A stretch of DNA of 64,000 nucleotides from Chytriomyces cf. hyalinus JEL632 (GCA_025435555.1 JAIWWG010000045.1:186001-250000); one strand, 5' to 3'; numbered from the stretch's first letter, positions 1 through 11,302 are shown. The notes: a model not told the origin generated them from the letters alone. Translations and numbers: made by a program.

Positions 1-1
1 T

Positions 2-172
2 ATACTGTGCAAGTATTATGGAGGCGGGCCAGCATTGTCTGAAGAGAATATTCCTCGAGACAATCCCGTGTATTTCCCGCTGTTGAGCGAGATTGCGTTG
101 GGAAAGAAGCGCATCATTGAGCAGTGCAAGTCTCGAAAATACGCTGCGTCAATTGAGGCGGGCGCAAGTTAG
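2..172 (+). CDS. C-terminal end of a protein cut by the window edge (possible DUSP-type ubiquitin hydrolase tail)
   Basis: An open frame enters from the left edge and stops with TAG at 170-172, giving the last 56 residues of a protein. The visible part contains 'YYGGGPALSEE' followed by 'VYFPLL' and a basic stretch 'GKKRI'. A Y-G-G-G-P motif of this kind is reminiscent of the DUSP domain of ubiquitin-specific proteases, but 56 residues are too few to be sure. The neighbouring copper transporter gene on the minus strand ends at 294, so the two genes converge, with an AATAAA-like stretch near 188-195 between them. Function is otherwise unknown. Confidence 0.5.
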   Translation: MLCKYYGGGPALSEENIPRDNPVYFPLLSEIALGKKRIIEQCKSRKYAASIEAGAS

Positions 173-293
173 ACCTTGCTTTCATGAGAAAAATAAAACT
201 TGCATTTGGAGTATAAAGAGATTATCAACGAGCAAGTATAGCACAACTTTAAAAAACGAATCATCAGGCGGAATCAATGAATGCAAAAAAAAA

Positions 294-1807
294 CTATCCG
301 CAGCATAAATCATCCCCTTCAGAGCAAACCTGCTCCTCCTCCTCCTCACTCAACAAACCATCCGCAACCTCCACACCCTCATCAAAAAAGAAAAAGAAAC
401 TGCCAACCCCAAGTCCACTCAAAACACTCAAACAAACACCCACATTGTAAGTCATGACGAGCAACATGACTCCGTATCCCATCACACCAATGCAAAGCCG
501 GCCGGCAGCTTTCAGTAATCTTAATCGAAGCATTTCCATCCGTAACGCACCAACATCCCCTCTCCTGCCGGCCCTTGCAGGAGCCGCCACTTGAATCAGC
601 GGATCTCTTTCGACATCGTTACTCGTTGCAACACGATTCAAAACAGCGCCAATTGTAACAGAACTGCTGCGACTGTTTGACACAGTATTTGCACGGACAA
701 GCGACTTTGAAGCGCGAGCTAAGGCACGGTAACGGATCACAGCCGCCCGATCCCACACGCGTTGGAACGCGAGCATGCGTTCAAATACAATGCATACAAG
801 GAAAACGAGCGTGCATGCGAGCGTGTATTGAAGCGGTGTGCGGGGGACGAATGTTTTGAAGAGAAAGTATTCTGATATTGAAAAGTGGAAGTACTTGAAA
901 TAGAAGGCGGGGTTAGATTTTGCTTTTCAAAGGTAGTTTTTTATCTAGAGTTTAGATGTACCATTTGCATGGTTGGAGGTGGCATTGGACGTCCGTCGAT
1001 TGGTGGCAAGTGGGACGTGGGGCACAGCGGGAAGTTTGGCGTTGATGCGCACATCAAATCAAACTGCGCGCATTGATGCATCTCTGGCATGGCTGCACAT
1101 AGATCCGCATAGACTGAAGCAAAAATGTTGCGCATGTCAGGGTTTTTGAAAGTGTGCAGATATTGTCACTGTGACGCACCTGAAAAGTAATCACACTGCT
1201 TCACGACACTGCTTCTAGAACCTGAGGATGGAGGGTAGCACAGTTCACAACCGTCCATCGGCATTTCATTGCAAATATCTGAAACGAGAGATTTGACAAC
1301 TTTTGTCGTGGGTACATTTTTGAGAGGTGGGTGCTGTTGAATGAAAGAAGGACCACCGGTTTTAGAACAAGGAAAGTATCACTGTGATCATGAGACACAG
1401 TTACCGCTTTGCATTGGGTCACTCTCGATTCGGGATTCATGCACATGCTGACGTACGGGCCACACGGTTTCATCCGCGGCATGTCCTCCGCGCAAATGTC
1501 GGCCAGCACAGAGAATGGATTGCAAAAGGTGCTGTCTGGCGTGTGTTTACAAAGCGTGTCGATGGAGCAGCCTTTGAACATGCCAAAAAGAACATGTCAG
1601 GGGATCACACCCACGAAAACACATTGGAGACAAAGGTTTTTTACCCGGCATCCAGTCCATCATCCCGCACAGCCGATCGATGGTTGCTGTAATGTTTGCT
1701 TTGGGCAGCTGGAAGGTCTCGCAGCCGGGTGTCCATGGCATAGCCACACAGTCCATGTCAGTCTCCATTCGCATGACATGGCTGCTTGATGCTGTGGTGC
1801 TGTACAT
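294..1807 (-). CDS. Ctr-family copper transporter with Cys/Met-rich extracellular repeats
   Basis: Five exons are read on the minus strand (1807-1645, 1571-1405, 1333-1180, 1113-962, 893-294), all with GT-AG joins that keep frame, giving about 411 residues. The C-terminal half is a clear Ctr transporter: 'YFHFSISEYFLFKTFVPRTP' leads into a first membrane segment, and further on 'LLVMTYNVGVCLSVLSGLGV' carries the MxxxM-type segment and the GxxxG packing of the last helix, which is known to form the trimeric Cu(I) pore. The first 200 residues hold four or five modules of the form D-(I/L)-C-xx-M-x-x-M-x-x-C-x(4-9)-C, probably extracellular copper-binding units. The tail ends with an acidic run and 'CCG', a likely cytosolic copper site. 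The start at 1807 is the first Met of the exon; no signal peptide is seen, so a further 5' exon is possible. Confidence 0.85.
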
Positions 1808-2016
1808 TCTTTCGGTTTCTTTGAGAATGCGGACCCCGAAGTTTGTTTGGGTGTGTTTTGGTTTTGAGGAAAGGGGACGATTCGTGAAAGAAATTATGAT
1901 TTGTCTGTTTGGGCAAAAATGTCTCATTCATTTCGCAAAAGCATCTGAAATTGTTCAGGCTGACGTGCCACCACCTCACTGCCCCAGCAGTTCTCTCAAG
2001 AACCCAGCCGTATGTT

Positions 2017-4767
2017 TCAGAACTCGACCAGGTTTCGCCCTGGTCTCCGTCGCAACCCATCTGTCAACGATCCAAATGACACATCGTCCCTCATTTCCTC
2101 TTCAACACTTGCCTCTTTCTTACGAAACGAAAACTCGCTAGAATCGTCCGCGTCGCTCTTTGTACTCCCCTTCAGCTCAAAGTCGACATCGTAACTGTCC
2201 TCATCTTTGTCCTCCACTGCACTTGAACGGTTCGAAACCGGTGCATCCGCCTTCTCCTCTTCCATTGTTGCATCATCAAAATCGCCCGCCTCAATTCCAC
2301 TCGTCAACGGCTTCCCGTTCATAAGTTCCACCACCCGCTCCTGCAACCGCCGCGGAATCACTTCTGGGTTCGCCCTATACAAAATCATGATCCGTAATGC
2401 ATCACAAGGTGCAATTACGCCCTGCATGACGGTGTATTTTTTGAAATCGAGTGAAGCGGTTGGATCGTCCATTACGCTTTGGTACATGCGGTTTAGTTGG
2501 AAGTGTGTGCAGTATCCGAGGGAGAGGTGGAGATCGATGCGGCCGGGTCGGATGAGGGCTGGGTCAAGGACTTCTGGATGGTTGGATGTCATGATGATAA
2601 TGATGTTTTCGTTCAGCATGTGTCCATCTGGGTTGAATTGTGCGTGTATATGTAAGCAAGGGGAATGTGAGGTGTAGATAAAGTTTCGACTTACCGAGAC
2701 AGTTTAACAGCATACTGAGTGTGAACCCGGAAAAGAGGTTTCCTTTTCCAAGCTTCAAATCTCCGAAATCCATTCCTCCGGCACCTCCGGCACCTCCGGC
2801 TCCACCTCCCACTCCCATCCCACCGGCACTGGGTCCGAACCCAACACTGGGCCCGAACGAATTCAAGAAACCTGCACCTCCAAAATCGCTCAGCATGTCG
2901 TCGTCAACATCTTTGGTTATATCCTGGAACGTTTTGACAAGCTTTTTCGGTGCTTTTTTGGTCTTTTTCGGTTTTGAAGACTTCTTTTTTTGCGTTTCGA
3001 CGACAAGTCCTTCGTTCATTTCATCACCCAAAAGTCGTTCTTGGCTTGTTGATTGATTCGCTTCCTCATTGTCATCTTCTTTGTCATTGTCGGAGCCACT
3101 GCTCTCGCCCGACTCGCTGCCACTTGCATCGTCATTGTTGCTGTCTTCGTCGCTGTCCTTACCGGCCAACTCTTCCCACTTTGCCTGCTTCCTTTCCTTC
3201 CTCTTTTCGTGAAACGAGCGCAATCGGTCCACTTTCTTAAGCGCAAACCTCCGCTCCCTTGAATGCACCTCCCCCGACTGCGCGTCAATATCTTCAAACA
3301 CGATAATTGAATTCTTGGGAACACTAGCAAACGCGCTTTGTAATTCATTGTCGGTTTGGATTTCTTGGAGATTGACGTAGTATAAATCGCGGTTGTATGT
3401 TGCGGAAATTGCGTTGATTAGGGATGTCTTTCCTGTGCCTGGTTTGCCGCTGAAGAGATATCCCCGTCTGGTGTAAAGTGGTTGTGTTCACTTTTTTAGT
3501 GTAATCAATCTAGCTAGGGAGTCACGAGATAGATATACCTGTACGGCAAACCCATGCGTCGGTAGAAATCTCGATCCTTGGCAAATGTGTCCAAGTCCCT
3601 GTGCAGCAACTGTTCCTGGTGCTGATCCAGTGCAACTGACGCAAGACCACGCGTAGAACGCATGTTTTGTACCCAAGACCAGTACGAGCAGTCACGCGGC
3701 CGTTCGTAACGCGCTCTACGTTTCTTTTTTGATTGCTCTTTGACGTACAGTTTCGTGATTTCACTTAACGTTGCGTGCATGGTTTCGAGCGTGCAAGGTT
3801 GGTCATCGCTTCTTCGAATCAGAATCGGTGGTTCACGGTTAATGAGCGGATTGATTTCACGCACGGCTTTATCTGGCGGCGTGTTTGCATTGTTTGCAGT
3901 TTCCTCTGATGAGTTGAGATCGAACTGTACAATGTAAGATGCATCATTGTGCGTGATTACGAGCTCCTTGTCACCGCGTGGGAGAATATTGAATCGCGGG
4001 ATTGTTGTCGATGATGAGGCAGTGTCCGACTTGTCTGAGTCTGAGCTTGATTCGTCGTTTTCGGGGATGTAAGTCATCATGCGGTAGTCACCCTTTGTTT
4101 GGTGTGTTGATCGCTTGCAAATGATCCAGGCCAGTGCTTGGTAGTGGATGTTTTCTTGAGGCTGGTGGTGTTGTCAAAAAATGAGGTTTGAAAATGCATT
4201 TGAAATATTTTGAAACCTCTCCCCAGTTGTCGATTCTGTGGAAATTCACTTTGACGGACAAGTTTGTTTCTTTGTTCGAGTCCTGAGGGACATAATACAG
4301 CGTCAGTTTTTTGCCCAGTTTTCGAGTCATAAGGGAACATGAATCACCTCCGACTCGTGGTTGATGATGGCCCGGATCAAGCTTCCAAGGATTGCAATGC
4401 CGGCCATGATCAGCGTCACCAGCGAGGAATAGACAAACATGTCGACCACCTGCATCGGAAACGCGCTTCAGTATATCTGGATCCATCCTTGACGTGGGAG
4501 ATTCGCTCATTCACCATGTTTCCTGTTTCGTACAAGATCAAGCCAGGTAGAAGCGCAATCAAGACACCCTGTGCGAGGCAGCAGCGGAGATATAGATGTC
4601 AGTGCAAGGTTGATTGTTGCTTGGAAGATGTGATGGGGCACCTGCATCTGGCTGCCAGTGATCATATCCACGACTGGTTTCAGACTGCCTTCCTTGTCGC
4701 CGTCACCGTCAATTGCTTCCCGCATCCCGCGCTGGAATCGACGCCAGACATGCCAAACAGCTTCCAT
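2017..4767 (-). CDS. BCS1-like AAA ATPase with N-terminal membrane segment and large low-complexity insertion
   Basis: Seven exons (4767-4642, 4568-4515, 4449-4348, 4282-4217, 4161-3539, 3467-2695, 2627-2017) join in frame to about 784 residues. Exons 2-3 encode a hydrophobic stretch ('GVLIALLPGLILYETGNM', then 'LVTLIMAGIAIL') that fits the N-terminal anchor of BCS1 proteins. The BCS1_N-like part is followed by Walker A 'GKPGTGKTS', Walker B 'SIIVFEDIDA', sensor-1 'MTSNHPEVLDP' and the arginine-finger region 'ALIRPGRID'. Yeast BCS1 is about 450 residues and translocates the Rieske protein into complex III. The extra length here comes mainly from roughly 200 residues between Walker B and sensor 1: an acidic/Ser run, a Lys-rich run and a Gly-rich run (3250-2700). 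It could be the true mitochondrial BCS1 or one of the BCS1-like paralogues common in fungi. The C-terminus is acidic and Ser-rich. Confidence 0.87.
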
Positions 4768-4863
4768 TGTTGGGACAGATTTATTTTACTTGGCATAAAT
4801 TTGATCACACCCGAAACTACAAATCATCCCTCGTGGACAAACACCAGTGGCATCGGCACACCA

Positions 4864-7281
4864 ATGCTCCGACTCGCCACAGCATCGCTCCGGTCACCAC
4901 CAGTGCATACAAGTATCGGCGTCCTTCCTCTTTCGATTTGCAACAACCTCGCCCGCATCGCCAATGCACAAGCCGGATCCCATGTGTCACTCGCAGCAGC
5001 ATCCACCCACAACTGGACTCAGTCGTCCCCGTTCTCCTCATCGAATGCTGCAACCGCTTCCATGCTCGCCGTCAAGCGTAAACGTGTGAAAACCGTGCCA
5101 AACCTCATATTACAACTTCCAAAGCGTTCGGACCACAATCTGAAGCGCAAGTTGGCGAAATCTCTGGAACCTACCGAACCTCATACTTCAAACATTGTGT
5201 TTCCTACCGCGAGTATACCTCATGTGACAGCTCAGGCCTCATTGAATGCTCCGCAAGCAACCAAGAATTTGTTTCAATTTCAGAGCACGCTGCCAAAGGT
5301 TTACTATCCCTTCACTTTGCGTTCGCGAATATTTCTGACTGTGCTTTTTCATTTGCTAGCTACCAGTTCCCACGTTGAAGGAAACCTGTGTCACGTATTT
5401 GAAATCCATCCGCCCTCTCGTCAACAACGCCGAGTATGAAGACGCTGTGCGATCAGTGGGTCGGTTTCTTGTTCCCGGAGGACTTGGAGAGCAGCTCCAG
5501 CAGAGGCTGATTGATCGGGACAACCACACGAGCAAAAGTTGGCTGATTGGCTGGTGGAACTCGCTTGCGTATATGGCGTATAGAGATCCTGTAGTGGTTC
5601 GTTGGAACTATGCCACATCAATATGTTTATTTATTGATTATTTACGGCATAATTTTGCAGGTGTTTGTGAGTTATTACTACAGTTTCTTGGATGATCCGC
5701 GACGTGTGAATCAGCCAGCGGCACGCGCAGCTGACATCATCAAGAGCGCAATGGAATTCCGGAAGCTTGTGATATCGTTGAGTTTCCGCAAAGAATCAAA
5801 AGCACCTTCTGATGTTGACCCCCCGCCATGTTTTTATTTGCTTTTTTCAGAGAACAACTATCCCCTGACATGGCAAAATCCGGCCCACTTTGCTCACACC
5901 AATACCGTTACCTCTTCAACTCAACGCGCATCCCTCAGCTCCCTGAAGACGTGACTCGAATCGCCGACCCAACGCGCAACAACCACATTATCGTTGTTCG
6001 AAAAAACAAGTTTTTCAAACTGGATCTGGTTGCGCAAGGAGGCCGCGAACTGTCGACCCCAGAAATCCAATCTCAAATCGAAATAATATATGAGGCAGCG
6101 GGAGTGATGCACGACCCAGCAGTAGGCGCGTTGACGACTTTGGACAGGGATTCTTGGACTTTTGCGCGAAATGCAATGTTGGACGAATCTGACAAGAATC
6201 GAGCCTCTTTGGACGTGATTGAACGGGCCGCGTATGTTATCTGTTTGGATGACTCGAGCCCTGTTACGTATGAAGATCGTGCGCGTGCGTGTTGGGTTGG
6301 GGATGGAAAGAATCGGTTTTTTGACAAATCGATTCAGTTTGTTGTGTTTGAAAATGGCGCGGCTGGGTTTAATGGAGAGCATTCCATGATTGATGGGACT
6401 CCGACGTTGCGAATGTGCGACTGGATGTTGGACAGGTGAATTTTATAAAAGGAGGGGGTCGGTATTTTTTAATGACGCTGATACAATTTTTTGTTGTCAT
6501 CTACAGTCTCGCAAAAGGTACCATCGACCACGGCGCCAGACCAAGCAGCAGCCCAACTCTGACCACTCCCAAAAAACTCGAATTTGACTTGAACCCCGCA
6601 ATTCAATTTTCCATCCAAGAAGCAGAGTCCAAATTCACGCAACTGACGCAATCTCAAGACTTGAACGTGATTCCATTTGATGCATTTGGCAAGTCTGGAA
6701 TCAAGAAACTGCAATGCTCGCCTGACGCGTTTGTCCAAATGGCAATTCAGTTGGCGTATTTCAAAACCTATGGAACCTTTGCGGCAACGTACGAAGCTGC
6801 TCAGACAAAGAAATTTGCGTATGGACGTACAGAGACTGGGCGCAGCGTTTCAAGCGAGTCTGTTGCATGGGTGCATGCCATGCAGGACATGAACGTTGAA
6901 CCGAGCAAAAAGGTTCAACTTGGAAGAGCTGCAATGAAGGCACAGTCCTCATACATGGCCATGGCTTGTGAAGGAAAAGGAGTTGACCGCCACTTTCTGG
7001 GATTACGACAACTTCTCGCGGCTGGGGAAGATATGCCAAGTATTTTCCGCGATGCGGCGTTTTCAAAGAGTTCGCATTGGGCATTGTCGACTTCTCAGAT
7101 CTCGAGCGAATATTTCAATGGGCTTGGGTTTGGTGCTGTTGTTCCGGATGGGCATGGAGTTGGGTACATGATCAAGAGGGATAGTTTGCAGTTTACCATC
7201 ACTTCGAAAGGGTTGAAGAATGAGGAGTTTGGGTATTATTTGGTGGAGTCGTTGAAGGAGATGAGAGATTTGTTTGCTTAG
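4864..7281 (+). CDS. Carnitine O-acetyltransferase
   Basis: Five exons (4864-5298, 5360-5596, 5661-5776, 5851-6435, 6507-7281) give about 715 residues. The enzyme transfers acetyl groups between CoA and carnitine, moving acetyl units between peroxisome, cytosol and mitochondrion. Family signatures are plain: 'FQSTLPKLPVPTLKETC' at the fold start, 'WWNSLAYMAYRDPVV', 'YYYSFLDDP', the catalytic-histidine region 'NGEHSMIDGTP', and the carnitine/CoA-site stretch 'YGRTETGRSVSSESV'. The start at 4864 gives 'MLRLATASLRSPPV', a basic, Ser-rich sequence that fits a mitochondrial presequence; the frame is open further upstream but lacks supporting features. The C-terminus 'DLFA' is not a peroxisomal PTS1, so mitochondrial location is favoured. 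An AATAAA lies about 33 bases after the stop. Confidence 0.93.
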
Positions 7282-7397
7282 AGATGATGATCATGAGCTG
7301 CGTTGTTGCAAAAAATAAAACATGACTTAGAATGACACTGCGTGTTTTTATTACAATTCTCGCAATATAGAATGAAATGCATCTGACCAGTCACATG

Positions 7398-7598
7398 CTA
7401 TCCCTGAGTGATGCGTTCAACAATGTTTGCAGCAGACACGTGGATGTTGGTTCTGTCTGGACGGAAATCCATCGTCTGCATGGACCCTGGTGTGATGATT
7501 CTGTGGAGAGACGGCAGCATGTTTGCCGGGATCGATGCGAGCGGCTTGCCAATAAAGTTCTGGATGTTTTGGGGCGTGGTGGTTTGGCTGGGATTCAT
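7398..7598 (-). CDS. Peptidase inhibitor I78 family protein
   Basis: A single exon encodes 66 residues. It carries the I78 hallmark order: 'FIGKPLASIP' near the N-terminus, 'RIITPGS' in the middle, then 'TMDFRPDRTNIHVS' and a C-terminal 'ERITQG' where most members have RV(T)CG. I78 proteins are small inhibitors of subtilisin-like serine proteases. There is no signal peptide, so it is probably intracellular. The final Cys of the usual 'RxxCG' is replaced by Gln. It converges with the carnitine acetyltransferase gene, whose stop lies about 115 bases away. Confidence 0.8.
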   Translation of the reverse strand: MNPSQTTTPQNIQNFIGKPLASIPANMLPSLHRIITPGSMQTMDFRPDRTNIHVSAANIVERITQG

Positions 7599-7670
7599 TT
7601 TAAGAATTTATTTTACGATCAACTTCAAGCGACACCACCCTGAAAAGCTGCGATCTCACAGACATGTGTG

Positions 7671-8260
7671 ATGGCTCAGTTGGGATTCAGAGCCACGAAA
7701 CATAGTAAAAATAGAAACCAATTGGAATCTGCCTTTCAACGCCTGGCCATTGTTGAAAAAGAGGTGAAAGACCTCATCAACGAAAAAGCTGCCTTTGGGC
7801 CAGAGGAAATCAAGTGTTTTTCCCGTGAAAAACAGCGGGACGTGCTGCGTGTCCAGATGCTTCTGGATGAAGCTAGACAGAACCAGGTGTTCTGCCAGGA
7901 TCTCATCAAGCTCGCAATGAGGGATGAACCGCAAGTATAATTTTTTGAACTTAGTGCCTATTTTGCACATGTTCATGCATTTCCTGGGGTATGGAGCTCT
8001 CCTTTATTGAGCACAGGAGGAAACCACTTGTTGGGTTGATTGTGACGCTGCTCTGCTAAACTCAGTGACAGTGAAGGGGTGGAACAGATTTTTACCAGCT
8101 TTTGAAAGATGCTGCACAGCTTGTGCACCACAGTTGTGGATGCCTGGCTCTGGAGGAATACCGGCGGAACTGGTGGAAACAGTGTCACTTCAAGTCTGTC
8201 AAGAGTGCAGCTTGCCAAACCTGCAAGAGGGTCTGCAAGGACATGGACTGGGACAGATAG
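7671..8260 (+). CDS. Small helical protein with Cys-rich tail, paralogue of the 10213 gene
   Basis: The first exon (7671-7934) encodes 88 residues dominated by an amphipathic helix region ('RLAIVEKEVKDLINEKAAF', then 'LLDEARQNQVFCQDLI'). Read alone the frame stops at 7938, but CAA|GTATAA is a usable donor and 'ttttaccag' at 8090-8098 is a usable acceptor. The second exon (8099-8260) then continues in frame for 53 residues, contains 'SCGCLALEEYRR' and 'CQTCKRVCKDMDWDR', and has no other explanation. The 162-base intron is longer than most here. The helical part aligns with the protein at 10213-10461 (shared pattern RL..(V/L)(E/D)..(I/V)..LI..KA, then EAR..Q.F.Q.LI). I do not recognise the family. 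The two copies flank the GH26 gene. Confidence 0.55.
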
Positions 8261-8384
8261 CCGCAATTGGAGGTTCAGCTTCTGTTACGTAAAAAAACGC
8301 CAAGTATTTTCTTTAAATCCGAACGAACAAAATGAGCGTTGACCAATCAAGTTTTTAAACACTCTCAAATCCAACAAGAAACAG

Positions 8385-9992
8385 ATGCATCTGGCACTTG
8401 CCCTTGCAACCATTGCCATCGCAGCCCACGCACAAACAGCGCCGCCCGTGCAGATCATCGACGCTGCCGGCAACCCACTCCCACAGTGCGCATTCAAACC
8501 ATCGTCCGGCCTCGCCCGCCTGGAGCCGCCGCTCACGAACCAAATGATGGTGGGCATCTCGCTGGACTGGAGCTACGAAACGCCGCTCAAGAGCAAGGAG
8601 AAGACCAAGGACCACACGCCCGCTGTCTAGTTGAGTTTGTGCTGTTGCGCACTTTCAAACACGTGTTGAAATTGGTTTCACTCAAACCGCCCCAAAAAAA
8701 TTTATTCTCAACCAAACAGTAATGCATGGCTGGACTTGGTGCCTGGGACTTTCAACGGGACCGGATTCGACGGAAACATGCTCAATTGGTTCGGTAGCGA
8801 GGCCGGATACGTCGGCGCCATGCTGGAGCTCACGCTGAACCCGCCCAAAGACATGCGCATTGCGGACTTGAAGGACTTGACTCCCGCAATGTATGACGGC
8901 ATCTCGAAAGCGTGCCAGACGATTAACCAGCGTTACGGAGTTCCCATCTTCTTGCGATGGTAATTTGGGTTGAATTTGATTGGACTTGTTCTCGACGCTG
9001 ACCGAGTCATCTTCTCTTCCAGGGCGCATGAAATGAACGGTGACTGGTACGGTTGGGGAAATGAGCCGCGCGCATTTATCGAGTCATGGCGGCAGTTGAC
9101 GAACTCAGTCCGTAAATACACAAACATGACGGCCATGGTTTGGGCGCCCAACATTGGAATCACTTACCCATTCGTTGGAGGAAGCGATGGTGGTGCCAGA
9201 TCTACGCCGCTATCAAACGGCACAGACTTTGATCTCCTCGATACAAACGGCGACGGAAAAATCGACAATTTCGACGATCCATACAGCCCCTTCTGGCCCG
9301 GCGATGAATACGTTGACTGGGTCGGTCTCTCGCTCTACTACTACCCGCGCCAAAACTGCCACAACAACTGCCCATTACCGGAACGCTACTTTGAACAACT
9401 TCTCACGGGTGGGTTCAACAACCCTGACACTCCAGGCGGCGGAAACACTGCCGACTGGCAACGCACGCGCAACTTTTACCAGCAATTTGCCGCCTCAAAA
9501 AACAAGCCAATGATGCTTCCAGAGACGGGTGCTCCATGGATCGCCGAGTGGGCCACGCGTGCCGGTGCCACCACGGAGGTTGCAATCAAGTCGGCATGGT
9601 ACAACCAGCTTCTTAGCACAGCTACACTCACGACGTATCCACGATTGAAGCTCGTTGTCAACTTTGAGGAGCGTAAGCCACTCGCATTGGATGGAGAGCC
9701 GGCGATTCAGGATTGGCGCGTGACCAACAACTCCGTGACCCTTGATTGGTGGAATGGAAAATTGACTGAGTTTCAAGGGAACTTGAAGTTTGCAAATGAG
9801 TTGGTGTACAACTGTGACGGTAGTGTCGTGATTGGGACTAAAGGTTCTGCTTCAGGCGCCACAACAACTGCTGGGTCCGCAGTTGTCACTGGAGCTCCTT
9901 CTGCTGCGGTAACGACGTCAAAGAGTGGCGCTGCTGGGTTGTCGGGAGTGGTTGGGTCGGTTTTGGCGCTTTTGGCCTCTTTTGTGCTCTAG
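8385..9992 (+). CDS. Secreted, GPI-anchored GH26-type glycoside hydrolase (mannanase-like)
   Basis: Three exons are read: 8385 to about 8627, 8720-8959 and 9023-9992. Residues 1-16 ('MHLALALATIAIAAHA') form a signal peptide. The catalytic domain has 'RWAHEMNGDWYGWG', with the acid/base Glu in HEMN, 'FWPGDEYVDWVGLSLYYY', and 'MMLPETGAPW', where the second Glu would be the nucleophile; this is the GH26 layout. A 'DTNGDGKIDNFDD' segment in the middle looks like a calcium-binding loop. The C-terminus is Ser/Thr/Ala-rich and ends in a hydrophobic tail ('VVGSVLALLASFVL'), as in GPI-anchored wall enzymes. The second join (8959/9023) is clean. The first is not: no GT-AG pair joins exon 1 to exon 2 in frame, so its exact end is uncertain. 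Substrate is probably mannan or a related beta-glycan. Confidence 0.82.
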
Positions 9993-10212
9993 TCAAGCAT
10001 GTGCTTGTTTGTGCATTGCCCCTTCTTTTATCTGCTTCTGATTGAAGGAGGATTGTTAAAATTCTTTGTGTTTTATGGATTGAAGTTTGAATAGAGACCT
10101 TTTATGATTTAGTTGTGCGTTTCGCCAATCAGTTTGTGCCAGAAGCGCTTGCGCAATCAACTTTCCTTCCGCGCTTATTTTCGAGACTCGAATCCCCGCA
10201 ACTGCATGATAG

Positions 10213-10461
10213 ATGGAAGCTGCCATTCGCCGTCTTGGTGCCCTTGATGAACGCATCGACTCACTCATCTCCCAAAAAGCTGGATTGGAAGTACGGGAAA
10301 GTGATGATCTTACTTTAGAACAAAAAACGGACTTGCATCGCTTCGAGATGCGGCTGATCGAAGCCAGAGATATTCAACTGTTTTACCAGGAGCTTATTGC
10401 AAGGAATATGGCATCATTATCATCTCATTGTCGTTGTTGTTGTAATTGTCGTCAAGATTGA
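10213..10461 (+). CDS. Small helical protein, paralogue of the 7671 gene
   Basis: A single exon of 82 residues starts at the ATG at 10213. It is mostly helix-forming ('RLGALDERIDSLISQKAGL' and 'RLIEARDIQLFYQELIA') and ends in a short cysteine cluster ('HCRCCCNCRQD'). Roughly a third of the aligned residues match the 7671-8260 protein, with the same spacing, which argues that both are real and arose by duplication. The cysteine-rich ends of the two are not clearly alignable. No domain is recognised. It lies about 220 bases after the GH26 gene in the same direction. Confidence 0.5.
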   Translation: MEAAIRRLGALDERIDSLISQKAGLEVRESDDLTLEQKTDLHRFEMRLIEARDIQLFYQELIARNMASLSSHCRCCCNCRQD

Positions 10462-11302
10462 ATAAAAAAAAAAACAGTAATGTTTATCGATTGCATCCAG
10501 TCAACTCTTCCTGGCGCACAAAGCACTGTCCAGGCGTAAATAGTCACCTGTGGCACACATGCAGCAAGCTGCATCCTTCTCAGACCATACTCTCTGCTTG
10601 CAAGAGCATATATACTCTGACAGCGTTGCGAAAGATTGTCGACGCCAATGGTGCTTTTCCTGCTCTCTTGTGGGATTTATTTACCCGAGCCTGAAACACA
10701 TTTCTATTTTGCTCATGTCTGAGGGATGGCAGGATGTTTGGCCTGGATCAAAAACATGCATGTATTTCTGATAAAAACCGTGCATGTTTTGTGCCGTGAC
10801 AGGCATGGATTTATTTTACCTATTTATAGGACTTATTTACCGTCAAACAGGTTGTTTTTTTTTTCACAAAATTCAAAGACCTCATTTTTTTCATTGCTTG
10901 GCAGTAGCAAAGTGTCCCACAACACTATCAAGCACCCTGACTGATCTGTTTCCCACAGAAGGGGGTGAGAATATGCACTGCCTGGCAGTACAAACTTATA
11001 TATAAGGAGGACACTGCACCAAAAAGACTGTGAACAGTTCAAAAGGTTTGTTTTTTATACAACACTTGGATTCATCAACACCTGACTGCTCATTTGACTT
11101 GTTACAACAGATGAACCGCAAGTGTCCATATCATTCTCTAAAGTTGGAGTTGACTGGATTGATCAAGATGGCATTTGACAACATCAGTAAAGCACACTTC
11201 ATCAGGTCAAGTAGAAGAGAGTTGCCTACCAAAACATTTCCACATGTTTCTTGTCCTGCTCCCACCAACAAGGAAACAAAGAGATGCACAAAAGAAGATC
11301 AG

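Noticed and set aside
4339-4863. Upstream in-frame extension of the carnitine acetyltransferase frame
   Set aside because: It overlaps antisense BCS1-like exons and lacks similarity to the enzyme family; the ATG at 4864 gives a sensible presequence.
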